A DNA stretch of 64,000 nucleotides from positions 2,232,001 through 2,296,000 of the forward strand of contig NZ_CP093311.1 in NCBI RefSeq assembly GCF_024498955.1. Direction: 5' to 3'. Source of the DNA: Thermomonas paludicola. Lineage in GTDB: Bacteria; Pseudomonadota; Gammaproteobacteria; Xanthomonadales; Xanthomonadaceae. The translations under genes were made by a program, and so were the position numbers. Every line of letters starts with the position of its first letter. The stretch's first letter is position 1. The notes under the pieces were generated by a model, which made no database searches, was not told the origin of the DNA, and worked only from the letters and a program-made list of their open reading frames with translations. Below are positions 36,546-47,730 of this stretch, in pieces.

Positions 36546-38510
36546 TCAGCGCTGCGAAACGCGCATCACCTTGGGGGTCACGAACACCAGCAGCTCGGCC
36601 TTGCTCTTGCTGCGGCTCTTGTTGCGGAACAGGTTGCCGAGGATCGGGATGTCGCCGAGGAACGGCACCTTGGAGATATCGGTGCGGTCGCTGAACTCGT
36701 ACACGCCGCCAATCACTACGGTCTGGCCATCTTCCACCAACACGGCGGTATTGACCTCGCGGCGTGCGATTTGCGGCACTTGTCCGAAACTGCCCAAGCT
36801 GATGAAGCCATCCAGCTCGTCCTTCTTGACGCCCATGTTCAGGAACACGCGACCGTCGTTGGTGATGGTGGGGGTGACCTTCAGCTCCAGCAGCGCTTCC
36901 TTGAACTGCACGGTCGGCACGTTGCCACCCTGGCCGCCGGAGACGGTGAGATAGCCGATTTCCTTGCCCTGCCGGATCACCGCTTCCTTCTGGTTGCTGG
37001 TGACGATGCGCGGGTTGGAAATCACTTCGCCGCGGCCTTGCTCCTGGATCGCAGACAACTCCACATCAAGCGCATAGCCGGCATTGAGGATGGACAGCGC
37101 CAGCGAGCCACCCGGATTCTGCAGGGCAGCCGGCATGCTCCAGTTCAAGCCACGGGTCAGCGTGGGACGCACCGGGACAGCTGGCGGCGGGGTGGTGCTG
37201 TTCTGGTCGATCGCATTGAGCAGCGAGTTCTGCGTCGATATGTTGTTGCCGATGTGGTCGCCGTAATACACCTTGCCATCGCGCGCCACGCCGGAAATAC
37301 CGAACTTGGCGCCCAGCTCGCGGGCCACGCTCTCATTGGCAATCACGATGCGGGCCTCGATCACCACCTGATCCACCGGCTTGTCGAGCTGTTGCACCAG
37401 GCTCTTGATGTTCGAAACGCGCTGCGGGATGTCGATGACCAGCAGGGTGTTGGTGCGCTTGTCGAAGCTGATGCTGCCGCGACCGGACAGGAAGCCGCGA
37501 TCCTGCGAGTTCTGGCTGCTCTGCTGGTTGCCGCCTTGCTGGTTACCCTTGCTCTCTTCGGTCAACAGTTTGGCGATGTCTTCGGCGTTGGCGTAGTTGA
37601 CCGGGATGTACTCGGTCACTTTTTCCGCGCGCTCCTCCAGGCTGATGCGGGCATCTTCCTTATCCTGCTCGAACTGCGCGATTTCCTTTTGCGGGGCCAC
37701 CCAGACCACGTTGCCGCTGCGGCGCTTGTCCAGCGACTTGGCCTGCAGCACCAGATCCAGCGCCTGATCCCACGGCACGTTGACCAGACGCAGGGTGACG
37801 TTGCCCTGCACGGTGTCGGCCGCCACGATATTGAGGTTGGACTCTTCCGCAATCAGCTGCAGGACGGTGCGAACCGGCACGTCCTGGAAGTTGAAGGTGA
37901 CTGCCTTGCCGCTGTAGCGCGCGCTGGCGGCACTGCCGGCGGACGCCGAGGACACGGCGCCCATCGCAGGCGCCTTGCCCTGCGCGGCGGCCACGACCGG
38001 GGTCGCACGCGGGACGATTTCGATGATGTACTCGTTGCCGCTCTGGTAGGCCATCGACTCGAACGCGCCCTGCGTCCCCAGCACAAGCTGCGCGCCGCTG
38101 CTGGTGGCACGCGCATCGATGCGCTGCACCGGCGTGGCGAAATCGGTGACGTTCATCGGCCGCTGCAGGGCAGCCGGCAATTGCGCGTTGCCGATATCGA
38201 CAACGACGTTGGAACCCATCTTGTGCAGGTCCGGTGCGGCGCCGCTGCCCGAGAAACGCAGGATCAGCTTGCCGGAGCCGCCGTCGCCGCGCTTGAAGTC
38301 GATTGCGGACACGGTCACCGCATCCGGCGTGCGCTTGGCCGGATCGGCCATGGCGCCGGTGGCGGATTGCCCCATCCCGACGGCAATGGCGGAGACAGGC
38401 AAGGCGCTTGCGCCGGCGGCGTACAGGCCTGCCGCAAGTCCTGCTGCAAGCGCCCCGATGTGCAGGGGACGCCGGACGGACTGCGGTTGCTTGGCGTTAG
38501 TGAAGGTCAT
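36546..38510 (-). CDS. pilQ: Type IV pilus secretin PilQ
   Basis: Outer-membrane secretin channel through which the type IV pilus passes. The 654-residue protein has an N-terminal signal region, AMIN domain (about 60-150), an STN/N0 domain (VTFNFQDVPVRTVLQLIAEESNLNIVAADTVQGNVTL), an N1 domain (IPVNYANAEDIAKLL) and the secretin core with PRVSNIKSLVQQLDKPVDQVVIEARIV and the conserved VPFLGDIPILGNLFR near the C-terminus. A Gln/Asn/Ser-rich linker (GNQQGGNQQSSQNSQ) lies in the middle. Start ATG 38510 (MTFTNAKQ) is chosen over GTG-type starts a few codons upstream. Last gene of pilMNOPQ. Confidence 0.96.
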   Translation of the reverse strand: MTFTNAKQPQSVRRPLHIGALAAGLAAGLYAAGASALPVSAIAVGMGQSATGAMADPAKRTPDAVTVSAIDFKRGDGGSGKLILRFSGSGAAPDLHKMGSNVVVDIGNAQLPAALQRPMNVTDFATPVQRIDARATSSGAQLVLGTQGAFESMAYQSGNEYIIEIVPRATPVVAAAQGKAPAMGAVSSASAGSAASARYSGKAVTFNFQDVPVRTVLQLIAEESNLNIVAADTVQGNVTLRLVNVPWDQALDLVLQAKSLDKRRSGNVVWVAPQKEIAQFEQDKEDARISLEERAEKVTEYIPVNYANAEDIAKLLTEESKGNQQGGNQQSSQNSQDRGFLSGRGSISFDKRTNTLLVIDIPQRVSNIKSLVQQLDKPVDQVVIEARIVIANESVARELGAKFGISGVARDGKVYYGDHIGNNISTQNSLLNAIDQNSTTPPPAVPVRPTLTRGLNWSMPAALQNPGGSLALSILNAGYALDVELSAIQEQGRGEVISNPRIVTSNQKEAVIRQGKEIGYLTVSGGQGGNVPTVQFKEALLELKVTPTITNDGRVFLNMGVKKDELDGFISLGSFGQVPQIARREVNTAVLVEDGQTVVIGGVYEFSDRTDISKVPFLGDIPILGNLFRNKSRSKSKAELLVFVTPKVMRVSQR

Positions 38511-38525
38511 CGGTCTATTCCCCAA

Positions 38526-39053
38526 TCAATTGTCTTCGAGCGCCATTTTGGCGGGGCGTTCCAGCCAGCCGCCTGCGCCATCCGGAACCAGTTCGACCAG
38601 TTCGATCCGGTCTTCGTGCACGTCGGTCACGCGACCGTCGCTTTGCCCCATGTAGTCACCCGCATGCACGCGGTAGGTCACCTTGTCCGGTGCCATCACC
38701 AGCGCCACCAGGCCCTTGCCGCTCCCGAGCGAGCCGACCATCTTGAGGCCGTCGAGCGGGAACATCTCCAGCGTCTGCTTGCGCCGGCCCGGATCCGGGC
38801 GCGGCCCACCGGCACCTTCGCCACTGAAGGTCTGGTCGAACGGGTCGCGCAGGCTCTGGGCGGTGTATTCGAACGTTTCAAACTGCTGCATGACCGGCAG
38901 CGGCTGCAGCGCCGGCGCCGGCTTGGCCTTGACCTCGGCGACCCACTTTTCCAGGTCGCCACGGCTGCCGCCACAGGCGGACAGCGCAGCACACAGGATC
39001 ACCAGGATGAGCAGGCCGGACAGGCGAGTGAACGATGAAATGCACATGGTCAC
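38526..39053 (-). CDS. pilP: Type IV pilus assembly lipoprotein PilP
   Basis: A 175-residue lipoprotein that links PilNO in the inner membrane to the PilQ secretin. The signal sequence ends in the lipobox LSAC; the C-terminal domain has LRDPFDQTF, RKQTLEMFPLDGLKMVGSLG and VHAGDYMGQSDGRVTDVHEDRIELVELVPDGAGGW, all typical. The start is either GTG 39053, overlapping the pilO stop as GTGA, or ATG 39047 two codons later; the lipobox works with both. Confidence 0.95.
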   Translation of the reverse strand: MTMCISSFTRLSGLLILVILCAALSACGGSRGDLEKWVAEVKAKPAPALQPLPVMQQFETFEYTAQSLRDPFDQTFSGEGAGGPRPDPGRRKQTLEMFPLDGLKMVGSLGSGKGLVALVMAPDKVTYRVHAGDYMGQSDGRVTDVHEDRIELVELVPDGAGGWLERPAKMALEDN

Positions 39054-39730
39054 TTGCCCTCCTTCTTGCCGGCATCGGCCGTCGTGGTCTCGGATTGCGC
39101 CGACTCATCCTCATCCAGGTAGCGGTAGGTCTTGACCGTACCGGCCAGCTCCAGCGCGGTATTGGCGCCGATCCGTGCATTCGGATTCGTCTTTGCATTT
39201 TTAGGCTGCAGCGAAATGTCGTGCATGGTCATGATGACCACGCGCGGCAATGAGGCCACGCCGCTGACAAAGGCACCGAACTGGTGATAGGTCCCGACCA
39301 TCCGCAGCATGATCGGCTTTTCGGCGTAGAACTCCTGCTTTGCCTCCGGGCCGGGCTGGAACAGGTCATTCTGGATGCCGGTTGCCAGCGCAGTTTGCGA
39401 AATATCGACGATCAAGTCCGGCATTTCGGTCTTGCTGGGTAGCTGCCGCAGCATCTGCTGCAACTGCTGCTCCATCTGCGCCAGCTGCTGCTTGAGCGGC
39501 TCCAGGTTGGCGGCGCGCCCCTGCTTGGTTTCGAATTCGGTGCGGAGGTCGGTTTCCTGCGCTTCGAGCGACTTCAGCTCGTCCTGCTTGCCGCGCACCA
39601 TCACCCACCAGGCCAGCACCACGATCAGCAGGGCGACCAATGCGCAGAAGCCAAGCTGTGCTTCACGCGGCCAGTTGCCGATGTTGTTGATGTCCAGCTC
39701 GCGCAGGTTGATCTTCTTTTTGGTACTCAC
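39050..39730 (-). CDS. pilO: Type IV pilus inner-membrane protein PilO
   Basis: A 226-residue bitopic protein of the pilus alignment complex. One membrane helix (LGFCALVALLIVVLAWWVMV, about 25-44) is followed by a coiled coil (DELKSLEAQETDLRTEFETKQGRAANLEPLKQQLAQMEQQLQQML) and a periplasmic ferredoxin-like domain (FYAEKPIMLRMVGTYHQFGAFVSGVASLPRVVIMTMHDISL). It overlaps pilN by four bases (ATGA) and pilP at its end, as usual for the operon. Confidence 0.95.
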   Translation of the reverse strand: MSTKKKINLRELDINNIGNWPREAQLGFCALVALLIVVLAWWVMVRGKQDELKSLEAQETDLRTEFETKQGRAANLEPLKQQLAQMEQQLQQMLRQLPSKTEMPDLIVDISQTALATGIQNDLFQPGPEAKQEFYAEKPIMLRMVGTYHQFGAFVSGVASLPRVVIMTMHDISLQPKNAKTNPNARIGANTALELAGTVKTYRYLDEDESAQSETTTADAGKKEGK

Positions 39731-40349
39731 GAGGCGGACCCTCCTGCAGCCGGGGCAGCCGGCGTGGCGGAAGGCGCCTCCGTGGCACCGTCCGCGTCCT
39801 TCGGCGCGCTCGGATTGGCCAGTTTGACCTTCAGGTTGAACTCGTAGGGCAGACCCGGATTGCCTTCCTTGGCCTCGATCACGTTGAGATCGGGATTGCT
39901 CATCCAGCCCGAGCTTTCCAGGTTGCGCATATAGGTCGAAACCCGTGCATTGGACTGCGAACGACCGCTCAGCGTCAGGATGTCACCCTCCTGCTTGATC
40001 GCGGTCAGCGCCACCCCATCCGGGATGGTGCGTACCAGCGAATCGAACAGATGCACCATCTGCGAGCGGTTGGCCTGCAACTGCTCGATGACTTCCTTGC
40101 GCGCCAGCAGCTTGGACTTCTTCTGGTCGAGCGCCTCGATCTCCTTGATCTGGCCATCGACCTTGGTGATCTCGCCGCGCAAGTATTCATTGCGGGACGT
40201 CTGGCTGGCGATGCGGCCGCTGTAGAAGCTGAAAATCAGGATCGACAGCAGCACGCCGGCGACCACCGACAGGCCCAGCATCCCGATGAATTCCTTCTGC
40301 CGCGCCTTGCGGCGTTCCTCACGCCACGGGAGGAGATTGATCCGTGCCA

Positions 40350-40350
<1 letters not shown>
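39727..40350 (-). CDS. pilN: Type IV pilus inner-membrane protein PilN
   Basis: A 207-residue bitopic partner of PilO. The cytosolic N-terminus INLLPWREERRKARQKEF is the conserved PilM-binding peptide; a membrane helix (VVAGVLLSILIFSFYSGRIA), coiled coil (ITKVDGQIKEIEALDQKKSKLLARKEVIEQL) and periplasmic domain (GVALTAIKQEGDILTLSGRSQSNARVSTYMRNLESSGWM) follow. Its ATG shares one base with the pilM stop (TGATG). Confidence 0.95.
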
Positions 40351-41432
<1,082 letters not shown>

Positions 41433-41648
41433 TTACGCGCACCAGGTGCTGTAGTACATGAATAACGGACTTTTTACCGCAAGGCAAGCGATGTCCGCCA
41501 GCCACCCTGCCAAGAACCCCGTTTTTTGCCCTGCCCGGCCCCCATCAACGCATGCGTGAATGGGAACCGGCCACCCCCGTGGGCCGTTCGATACCGGCCG
41601 CTCATCTATACTCCGCGACCACGAATGCTGCAATCGGAATTTGCTCCA

Positions 41649-44159
41649 ATGCCCCGACTCCCCCGCTTTCTGCGCTGGTTTTTGCTGGTGTCCGCTGCAT
41701 TTTGCCTGATCGGCGCACTGGCGTTGGGAGCCATGGTGTACGTCGTCAGCGCGCGCCTGCCGGACGTGCAGAGCCTGCGCAACATCGAGCTGCAGGAACC
41801 GATGTACGTGTACGCCCGCGATGGCCGGCTGATTGGCCTGTTCGGCGAAATGCGGCGCTATCCGGTGCGGATCGACAAGGTGCCAGCGCGCGTCAAGCAG
41901 GCCTTCCTGGCCGCCGAGGACGCCAATTTCTACCAGCACCACGGGGTCGATTTCACCGGCGTGGCGCGCGCCGTGTGGCTGCTGGCCAAGACCGGCGGGC
42001 AGGAGCGCGTTGCCGGCGGCTCCACCATCACGCAGCAGGTCGCCAAGCAGTTCTTCCTCAGCTCCGAATACAGCTTTCGCCGCAAGTTCGCGGAAATGTT
42101 GCTGGCGATGAAAATGGAGCGCGAGCTGGGCAAGGACGTGATTTTCGAGCTGTACCTGAACAAGAGTTTCTTTGGCAACCGCGCCTATGGCGTCGCCGCC
42201 GCCGCCGAGTACTACTACGGCAAGTCGCTCGACCAACTGAGCCTGGACGAAGCCGCCACGCTAGCCGGCATCCCCAAATTTCCGTCCAGCGGCAACCCGA
42301 TCAGCAACCCGGAGCGCGCCCGCATCCGGCGCGACAATTACATCCTTCCGCGCATGGCCGCACTGGGCTTCGTGTCGCGCGCCGACGCCGACGCCGCACG
42401 CCAGGTGCCCATGCACGCAGCCCCGCATGAGCGCCAGGTCGAGGTCTATGCGCCCTACGTGGCCGAAATGGTGCGCCAGCAGATGGTCGAGCGCTTCGGC
42501 GGCGACGTGCTGAACAAGGGCTATCACGTCACCACCACCATCGACCCGGCCCTGCAGGCCGCCGCCGATCGCGCCGTGGTGGACGGCCTGCGCGTGTACG
42601 ACCGTCGCCATGGCTGGCGCAAGCCCGATCAGACCGTGCAGATCCCGGCAGCGGCCGATGCCAAGGCCATCGGCCACCTGCTGCATGCCACGCCCCCGCA
42701 GGGCGGGTTGCTGCCGGCGGTGGTGACCGCCAACGACGGCGGCCGGCTGCACGTGGTGCTCGCCAACGGCAGCGAAATGGAGTTGGCCGGCAGCGCCCTG
42801 GCCTGGACCGGCAAACCCGCGTCCGCGCTGGCCCAGCGCGGCGACGTGGTGCGGATTCGCCGCCTGCCCACCGACAAGCCCGATGCGCCGGCGCAATGGG
42901 AGCTGGACCAGATTCCGCGCGCGCAGGTGGCCCTGGTGTCGCTGGATGCAGACAACGGCGCACTGCGCGCACTGGTCGGCGGCTACAGCTTTGCCGGCAA
43001 CAAGTTCAACCGCGCCACCCAGGCGCGCCGCCAGCCCGGCTCCAGTTTCAAGCCGTTCCTGTACGCCGCCGCCTTCGAGCGCGGCTTCAATCCGGCATCG
43101 ATCGTGCTGGACGCGCCGGTGGTGTTCAAGGACCGCCGCGGCCACGAATGGCGGCCACAGAACGACTCCGGCAACTTCGCCGGCCCGATGCGCGTGCGCG
43201 AGGCGCTGGTGCAGTCGCGAAATCTGGTGTCGGTGCGCCTGCTGGACGCCATCGGCGTGGACTACGCGCGCCGCTACATCAGCCATTTCGGCTTTGACGA
43301 GGCCAGCCTGCCGCCCAACCTGTCGATGTCGCTGGGCACTGCTTCGCTCACGCCGCTGTCGGTGGCGCGCGGCTATACCGTGTTTGCCAACGGCGGCTTC
43401 CTGACCACGCCGTGGGTGATCGACAGCGTGCGCGACCGCGACGGCAAGGACGTATTCAAGGAAACCCCTGCGGTTGCCTGCCCGTCCTGCGCGGGAACCA
43501 GCGCACCCGGGCAGACGGTGGCCGGGCAGGCGCAAGCGGGCACCGTGGATGGGTTCGACCTCGGGCCGGCCCCGGCAGCCCCGGCAAGCGCGGCCAGCAA
43601 GCCCGCGCCGACGGCAAAGCCCCCGCAGCCCCCGGCGCCTGACGGCTCGGCACATCCCGCCACCACCGTCGCGCCGCGCGCAATCGACCCGCGCGTGGCA
43701 TGGCAGCTGGCCTCGATGATGCGCGACGTGGTTCGCCGCGGCACCGCCACCGCCGCCCGCGTGCTCAATCGCGAGGACGTGGCCGGCAAGACCGGCTCCA
43801 CCAACGACCATCGCGATGCCTGGTTCTCGGGCTTTGGCGGCCCCTACGTGACCACGGTCTGGGTGGGCCGTGACGACTTCCAGTCGCTGGGCTATCGCGA
43901 ATATGGCGGCAAAGCCGCCCTGCCGATCTGGATCAGCTACATGCAGGTTGCACTGAAAGGCCAGCCGGAGCGCCTGCCGGATCCGCCCGCCGGCATGGTC
44001 AAGGTCAGCGTTGGCGCCAACGGACGGCTGCTGCCGGGCGGCGACGGCGGGATCGTGGAATGGGTGAAGGCAGAGGACCTGCAGCGCATGGAGGAAGAAG
44101 CGCTGACCGACCCTGAGCCCGAGGAACAGCCGACCGAGCAATCGTTCGACATCTTCTGA
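41649..44159 (+). CDS. mrcA: Penicillin-binding protein 1A, bifunctional transglycosylase/transpeptidase
   Basis: Inner-membrane enzyme polymerising and cross-linking peptidoglycan. The 836-residue chain has one N-terminal membrane anchor ([27 protein letters not shown]), a GT51 glycosyltransferase domain ([72 protein letters not shown]), an OB-like insert, and a transpeptidase domain with SSFK (catalytic serine in [11 protein letters not shown]), SRN (VQSRNLVSV) and KTGS ([18 protein letters not shown]). An alanine/proline-rich linker interrupts the transpeptidase region near residues 610-680. ATG 41649 (MPRLPRFL) fits; 41625 is possible. Confidence 0.94.
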   Translation: MPRLPRFLRWFLLVSAAFCLIGALALGAMVYVVSARLPDVQSLRNIELQEPMYVYARDGRLIGLFGEMRRYPVRIDKVPARVKQAFLAAEDANFYQHHGVDFTGVARAVWLLAKTGGQERVAGGSTITQQVAKQFFLSSEYSFRRKFAEMLLAMKMERELGKDVIFELYLNKSFFGNRAYGVAAAAEYYYGKSLDQLSLDEAATLAGIPKFPSSGNPISNPERARIRRDNYILPRMAALGFVSRADADAARQVPMHAAPHERQVEVYAPYVAEMVRQQMVERFGGDVLNKGYHVTTTIDPALQAAADRAVVDGLRVYDRRHGWRKPDQTVQIPAAADAKAIGHLLHATPPQGGLLPAVVTANDGGRLHVVLANGSEMELAGSALAWTGKPASALAQRGDVVRIRRLPTDKPDAPAQWELDQIPRAQVALVSLDADNGALRALVGGYSFAGNKFNRATQARRQPGSSFKPFLYAAAFERGFNPASIVLDAPVVFKDRRGHEWRPQNDSGNFAGPMRVREALVQSRNLVSVRLLDAIGVDYARRYISHFGFDEASLPPNLSMSLGTASLTPLSVARGYTVFANGGFLTTPWVIDSVRDRDGKDVFKETPAVACPSCAGTSAPGQTVAGQAQAGTVDGFDLGPAPAAPASAASKPAPTAKPPQPPAPDGSAHPATTVAPRAIDPRVAWQLASMMRDVVRRGTATAARVLNREDVAGKTGSTNDHRDAWFSGFGGPYVTTVWVGRDDFQSLGYREYGGKAALPIWISYMQVALKGQPERLPDPPAGMVKVSVGANGRLLPGGDGGIVEWVKAEDLQRMEEEALTDPEPEEQPTEQSFDIF

Positions 44160-44236
44160 AGCATGCGCGGCCGAGCCGGCAGGCAGAGTCGCGCCGGCTC
44201 GGGTACATTCGAGGCAAGCCGCAGGGGAGGAACGCG

Positions 44237-44902
44237 ATGTCGGGCACCGGCCAGCACGTCCATGCGCATCTGCACGCCCAGACCCGCACCCGCGAGCGCC
44301 GCCAGCGCCTTGCCGCGGAAGCGGCCCGGCTGATGGCCGAAGGCGGCATCCGCGATTTCCAGCAGGCAAAGCGCAAGGCGGCGCAGCGGCTGGGGATTCG
44401 CGACGATGCGTCGCTGCCGCGCAACCGCGAAATCGAGGACGCCCTGCGCGAGTACCAGCGCCTGTTCGTGGGCGCAAGCCAGCAGGCCGAACTGCGCCGT
44501 CGCCGCGATGCCGCCTTGCGCGCACTGGCGTTCTTCCAGCCGTTCGAGCCGCGCCTGGTCGGTTGCGTGCTGGACGGCACCGCCGATGCGCACTCGCCGA
44601 TCACCCTGCACCTGCACAGCGATGACCCCGACGCGGTCCCGCGCTGGCTGGACGAACACGGCATCCCGGCGCAATCGCGCAGCCATCGCCTGCGGCTGGA
44701 CCACAAGCGCGACTACGAAGCGCCGGCGTGGCGGTTCGCCGCCGAGGGCCTGTCCTTCGACGTCTCCGTGCTGCCCGCCGATGGCGTGCGCCAGGCGCCG
44801 CTTTCCGGCGTCGATGCGAGGCCGATGCCGCGCGCGTCGCTGGCCCAGCTGCGCGCACTGCTGGCAGAAGACGAGATCGCCCGCGATCACGCCGGCGGCT
44901 GA
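44237..44902 (+). CDS. Uncharacterised protein, possible nucleotidyltransferase-like fold
   Basis: A 221-residue protein conserved-looking but without a known function. The N-terminal third is helical and basic (RRQRLAAEAARLMAEGGIRDFQQAKRKAAQRLGI), matching a pattern seen in xanthomonad proteins often mislabelled UDP-N-acetylmuramate-alanine ligase. The C-terminal part is alpha/beta (PRLVGCVLDGTADAHSPITLHLHSDDPDAVPRWL, WRFAAEGLSFDVSVLP) and could adopt a nucleotidyltransferase-like fold: the DGTADAHSPI turn and later FDVSV resemble the strand-turn order, but the GS/DxD catalytic motif is absent. It is single and convergent with gltA across a strong palindrome. Confidence 0.75.
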   Translation: MSGTGQHVHAHLHAQTRTRERRQRLAAEAARLMAEGGIRDFQQAKRKAAQRLGIRDDASLPRNREIEDALREYQRLFVGASQQAELRRRRDAALRALAFFQPFEPRLVGCVLDGTADAHSPITLHLHSDDPDAVPRWLDEHGIPAQSRSHRLRLDHKRDYEAPAWRFAAEGLSFDVSVLPADGVRQAPLSGVDARPMPRASLAQLRALLAEDEIARDHAGG

Positions 44903-44913
44903 TGCCAAATGAA

Positions 44914-44937
44914 AACGCCCCGCACGTGCGGGGCGTT
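44914..44937. terminator. Bidirectional hairpin between the unknown gene and gltA
   Basis: A perfect 24-base palindrome (12-bp arms, AACGCCCCGCAC and its complement) lies 12 bases after the plus-strand gene and 23 after the gltA stop on the minus strand. It is followed by TTCG on one side and TTTCATTT on the minus strand, so it likely terminates gltA, and possibly both genes. Confidence 0.8.
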
Positions 44938-44959
44938 CGTGGGCAAGACCGGGCAGGGC

Positions 44960-46249
44960 TCAGCGCTTGCCCATGTCCACGTAATCGCGCTTGCCGGCGC
45001 CCGTGTACAGCTGGCGCGGACGGCCAATCCGGTTTTCCGGGTCGTCCTGCTGCTCCAGCCAGTGGCTGACCCAGCCGGCGGTGCGGGCGATGGCGAACAT
45101 CACGGTGAACATCTCCACCGGGATGCCCAGCGCCTTGTAGATGATGCCGCTGTAGAAATCGACGTTCGGATAGAGCTTGCGCTGGATGAAGTAGTCATCC
45201 TTCAGCGCCGCCTCTTCCAGCCGCACGGCCACTTCCAGCAGCGGGTCGTTGACATTGAGCGCGCCCAGCACTTCATGGGTCATCTTGCGCACCAGCGCCG
45301 CGCGCGGGTCGTAGTTCTTGTACACGCGATGGCCAAAGCCCATCAGGCGGAAACCCGATTCCTTGTCCTTGGCCTTGTCCACCGCCGACTTCACGTTCTC
45401 CGGCTTGCCGATCTCGGCCAGCATCTTCAGCACCGCCTCGTTGGCGCCGCCGTGCGCCGGGCCCCACAGCGCAGCCACGCCGGCGGCGACGCTGACGTAG
45501 GGATTGGCACCGGTGGAACCGACCAGGCGCACGGTCGAGGTGGAGGCGTTCTGCTCGTGGTCGGCGTGCAGGATGAACAGCAGGTCCATCGCCTTGGCGG
45601 CCACCGGATTGAGCGCCAGCGGCTCGCTGGGCACTTCCATCATCATGTGCAGGAAGCGCGTGGTGAAATCCAGGTTGTTGCGCGGATAGCGCATCGGCCA
45701 GCCGATCGAATAGCGATGGCAGGCGGCGGCAATCGTCGGCACCTTGGCGATCAGGCGGATCGCGGCGAGGCGGCGCTGCTCGGGATCTTCCAGATCCAGG
45801 TCGTTGTGGTAGAAGCTGGCCAGCGAGCCGAGCATGCCGGTCAACATCGCCATCGGATGGGCGTCGTGGCGGAAGCCGTACAGGAACGTGCGGAACGCCT
45901 CGTGCATCATCGTGTGGTGGGTGACTTCATGTTCGAAGTCGGTCAACTGGGCCTTGTCCGGCAGCTCGCCATGCATCAGCAGGTAGGCCACTTCCGGGAA
46001 CGTGGACTTTTCGGCCAACTGCTCGATCGGGTAGCCGCGATACAGCAGCACGCCCGCGTCGCCGTCGATGTAGGTGATGGCCGACTTGCAGCTGGCGGTC
46101 GCGCCGAAGCCGGGGTCGTAGGTGAAGCAACCGGTTTCTTTCGGCAATTTGGCGATGTCCACGCAAGGCTGGCCAAGAGTGGGCTGCAGCACAGGCATGG
46201 CGACCGATTTGTCGCCTGCGGTCAAAATGATCTGGTCGAGATTGGACAC
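44960..46249 (-). CDS. gltA: Citrate synthase, type II hexameric
   Basis: Condenses acetyl-CoA and oxaloacetate as the first step of the TCA cycle. The 429-residue enzyme has the NADH-sensitive type II layout with an N-terminal domain ([39 protein letters not shown]). Active-site histidines and aspartate are in [28 protein letters not shown] and [14 protein letters not shown]. The frame is open upstream to 46423, but GTG 46249 (VSNLDQIIL) with GGAG seven bases before it gives the standard N-terminus. It follows rpmE2 on the same strand. Confidence 0.96.
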   Translation of the reverse strand: MSNLDQIILTAGDKSVAMPVLQPTLGQPCVDIAKLPKETGCFTYDPGFGATASCKSAITYIDGDAGVLLYRGYPIEQLAEKSTFPEVAYLLMHGELPDKAQLTDFEHEVTHHTMMHEAFRTFLYGFRHDAHPMAMLTGMLGSLASFYHNDLDLEDPEQRRLAAIRLIAKVPTIAAACHRYSIGWPMRYPRNNLDFTTRFLHMMMEVPSEPLALNPVAAKAMDLLFILHADHEQNASTSTVRLVGSTGANPYVSVAAGVAALWGPAHGGANEAVLKMLAEIGKPENVKSAVDKAKDKESGFRLMGFGHRVYKNYDPRAALVRKMTHEVLGALNVNDPLLEVAVRLEEAALKDDYFIQRKLYPNVDFYSGIIYKALGIPVEMFTVMFAIARTAGWVSHWLEQQDDPENRIGRPRQLYTGAGKRDYVDMGKR

Positions 46250-46390
46250 GAAGGGCTCCAGTGGGGGCTGCGCGGTGCCGGCCTGGCGGCCATGCGCCGG
46301 CGCATGGGAAACCCGGATTATCGCATAGGCCGTTCGCCGCCAAACCCGGACGAAAGTCGCAGACGCCTGATCCGGATCAACAAAAACGAA

Positions 46391-46412
46391 ACGGCCGCCT
46401 TGCGGCAGCCGT
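46391..46412 (-). terminator. Intrinsic terminator of rpmE2
   Basis: Minus-strand hairpin ACGGCTGCC-loop-GGCGGCCGT (one mismatch) followed by TTCGTTTTTG lies 24 bases after the rpmE2 stop and ahead of the gltA start region. It should end the single-gene rpmE2 transcript. Confidence 0.82.
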
Positions 46413-46435
46413 TCGCGTATCACGTGGCGCGACGC

Positions 46436-46678
46436 TTACTTCTGGTAGCGCTTCAGGAACCTGTCCACGCGACCGCTGGTATCGATGATCTTGTGCTGGC
46501 CCGTGTAGAACGGGTGCGAAGACGACGACACTTCCACCTTGACCAGCGGATATTCGTTGCCATCTTCCCACTTGACCGTCTCCTTGCTGGAGATGGTCGA
46601 ACGGGTCAGGATCTTGAAGTCCGAGGTCACGTCCTGGAAGACGACGTCGCGGTATTCGGGATGGATGCCGGCTTTCAT
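46436..46678 (-). CDS. rpmE2: 50S ribosomal protein L31 type B
   Basis: An 80-residue ribosomal protein of the zinc-free L31B class. [29 protein letters not shown] at the start and [27 protein letters not shown] at the end match the family. The cysteine ligands of zinc-binding L31 are all missing. Such paralogues normally replace the zinc form during zinc shortage, although in xanthomonads type B can be the main form. The gene is transcribed alone. No Zur-box-like sequence was recognised upstream. Confidence 0.96.
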   Translation of the reverse strand: MKAGIHPEYRDVVFQDVTSDFKILTRSTISSKETVKWEDGNEYPLVKVEVSSSSHPFYTGQHKIIDTSGRVDRFLKRYQK

Positions 46679-46757
46679 GATGCAAACTCTGGGAAGTGGA
46701 ACGGATAGAGCCGCGTATTGTAGCGGCCGCCCCCGGGCGAACGCAAGTCGCCCCGCC

Positions 46758-47702
46758 TCATGCCGGCCGGGCCAGCAGCGCGGCCTCGATCATCGCCTCG
46801 AATCGCCGCTGGTCGTAGCGCATCAGGATCGCCACGTTGTCTGGCGCACCCGTCTGCCGGTTCCAGTCCACGATGGTGGCCCCGCGCGCGTGCAGGCCAG
46901 CGGTTTCCACGGCCAGCGGGCGTTCCGTCATCTCCAGCGCGCCCTCCGGCTGCAGCGCCAGCGCCATCGCCAGCGCGTCGGCGGCGTGCCAACGCTCGCC
47001 GCGCCCGGCCTTCGCCCACGACCGGGTATGCGCGGAAATCCCGGCATAGAAGCGTGCGCGCGGCGCATCGGCCGCCAGCCAACGCTCGGCGTCCGCGTGC
47101 AGGAAGCCATGCGCCAGTACCGCCTCCCAGTCGGCCAATTCGATTTTCGGAAACGCGGTGAACACGATATGCGCCGCCTCCGGGTCGAAGGCGATGTTGA
47201 ACTCGGCTGCCGGGGTGATGTTGCCGTGCGCGCTGACGGCAGCGCCCATCACCACGCAACGCGCGATCCGCTGCGGCAAGGTCGGGTCGAGCTTGAGCGC
47301 CAGCGCAAGGTTGGTCAGCGGGCCAAGCGCGACCAGCAGCAGACGGCCTGCGTGCTCGTGCGACAGGCGCAGGATGGCCAGTGCGGCGTGCTCGGCCCGT
47401 GCGGCGTGCGTGGACCTGGCGTACCCGGTATCGCCGAAACCGTCGCGGCCATGCACGTAGGCGGCGTCGCGCGCGGGGAACACCAGCGGCGCATCCGCCC
47501 CGGCGAACACGGGCGTGTCCACGCCGCAGACCTCGCACAGCTTCAGCGCGTTGGCGACGGTGTGCTCAAGCCCCACGTTGCCGGCGGCGATGGTCAGGCC
47601 CACGACCTCGTGGCGAGTGTCGTTGAAGGCCATCAGCAGGGCCAGCGCGTCGTCCACGCCGGGGTCGGTATCGATCAACAGCGGAATGCGGTCATTGTTC
47701 AT
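46758..47702 (-). CDS. Nucleoside hydrolase
   Basis: Inosine/uridine-preferring nucleoside N-ribohydrolase; 314 residues, cytosolic. The Ca2+-binding signature [15 protein letters not shown] is at residues 9-23, with further ligands in [13 protein letters not shown] and the C-terminal [10 protein letters not shown] region. It releases ribose and base for salvage. It precedes (on the same strand) the rpmE2 gene by 79 bases and is 28 bases downstream of the SQR-like flavoprotein gene, so it could be the last gene of the sulfide operon transcript. Base specificity cannot be deduced. Confidence 0.93.
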   Translation of the reverse strand: MNNDRIPLLIDTDPGVDDALALLMAFNDTRHEVVGLTIAAGNVGLEHTVANALKLCEVCGVDTPVFAGADAPLVFPARDAAYVHGRDGFGDTGYARSTHAARAEHAALAILRLSHEHAGRLLLVALGPLTNLALALKLDPTLPQRIARCVVMGAAVSAHGNITPAAEFNIAFDPEAAHIVFTAFPKIELADWEAVLAHGFLHADAERWLAADAPRARFYAGISAHTRSWAKAGRGERWHAADALAMALALQPEGALEMTERPLAVETAGLHARGATIVDWNRQTGAPDNVAILMRYDQRRFEAMIEAALLARPA

Positions 47703-47730
47703 TCCGCATTATTGCCCGCCGCGCACGGAT

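Noticed and set aside
44914..44937. 24-base palindrome considered as an operator
   Set aside because: It lies between two convergent stops with no promoter nearby, so terminator function fits better.
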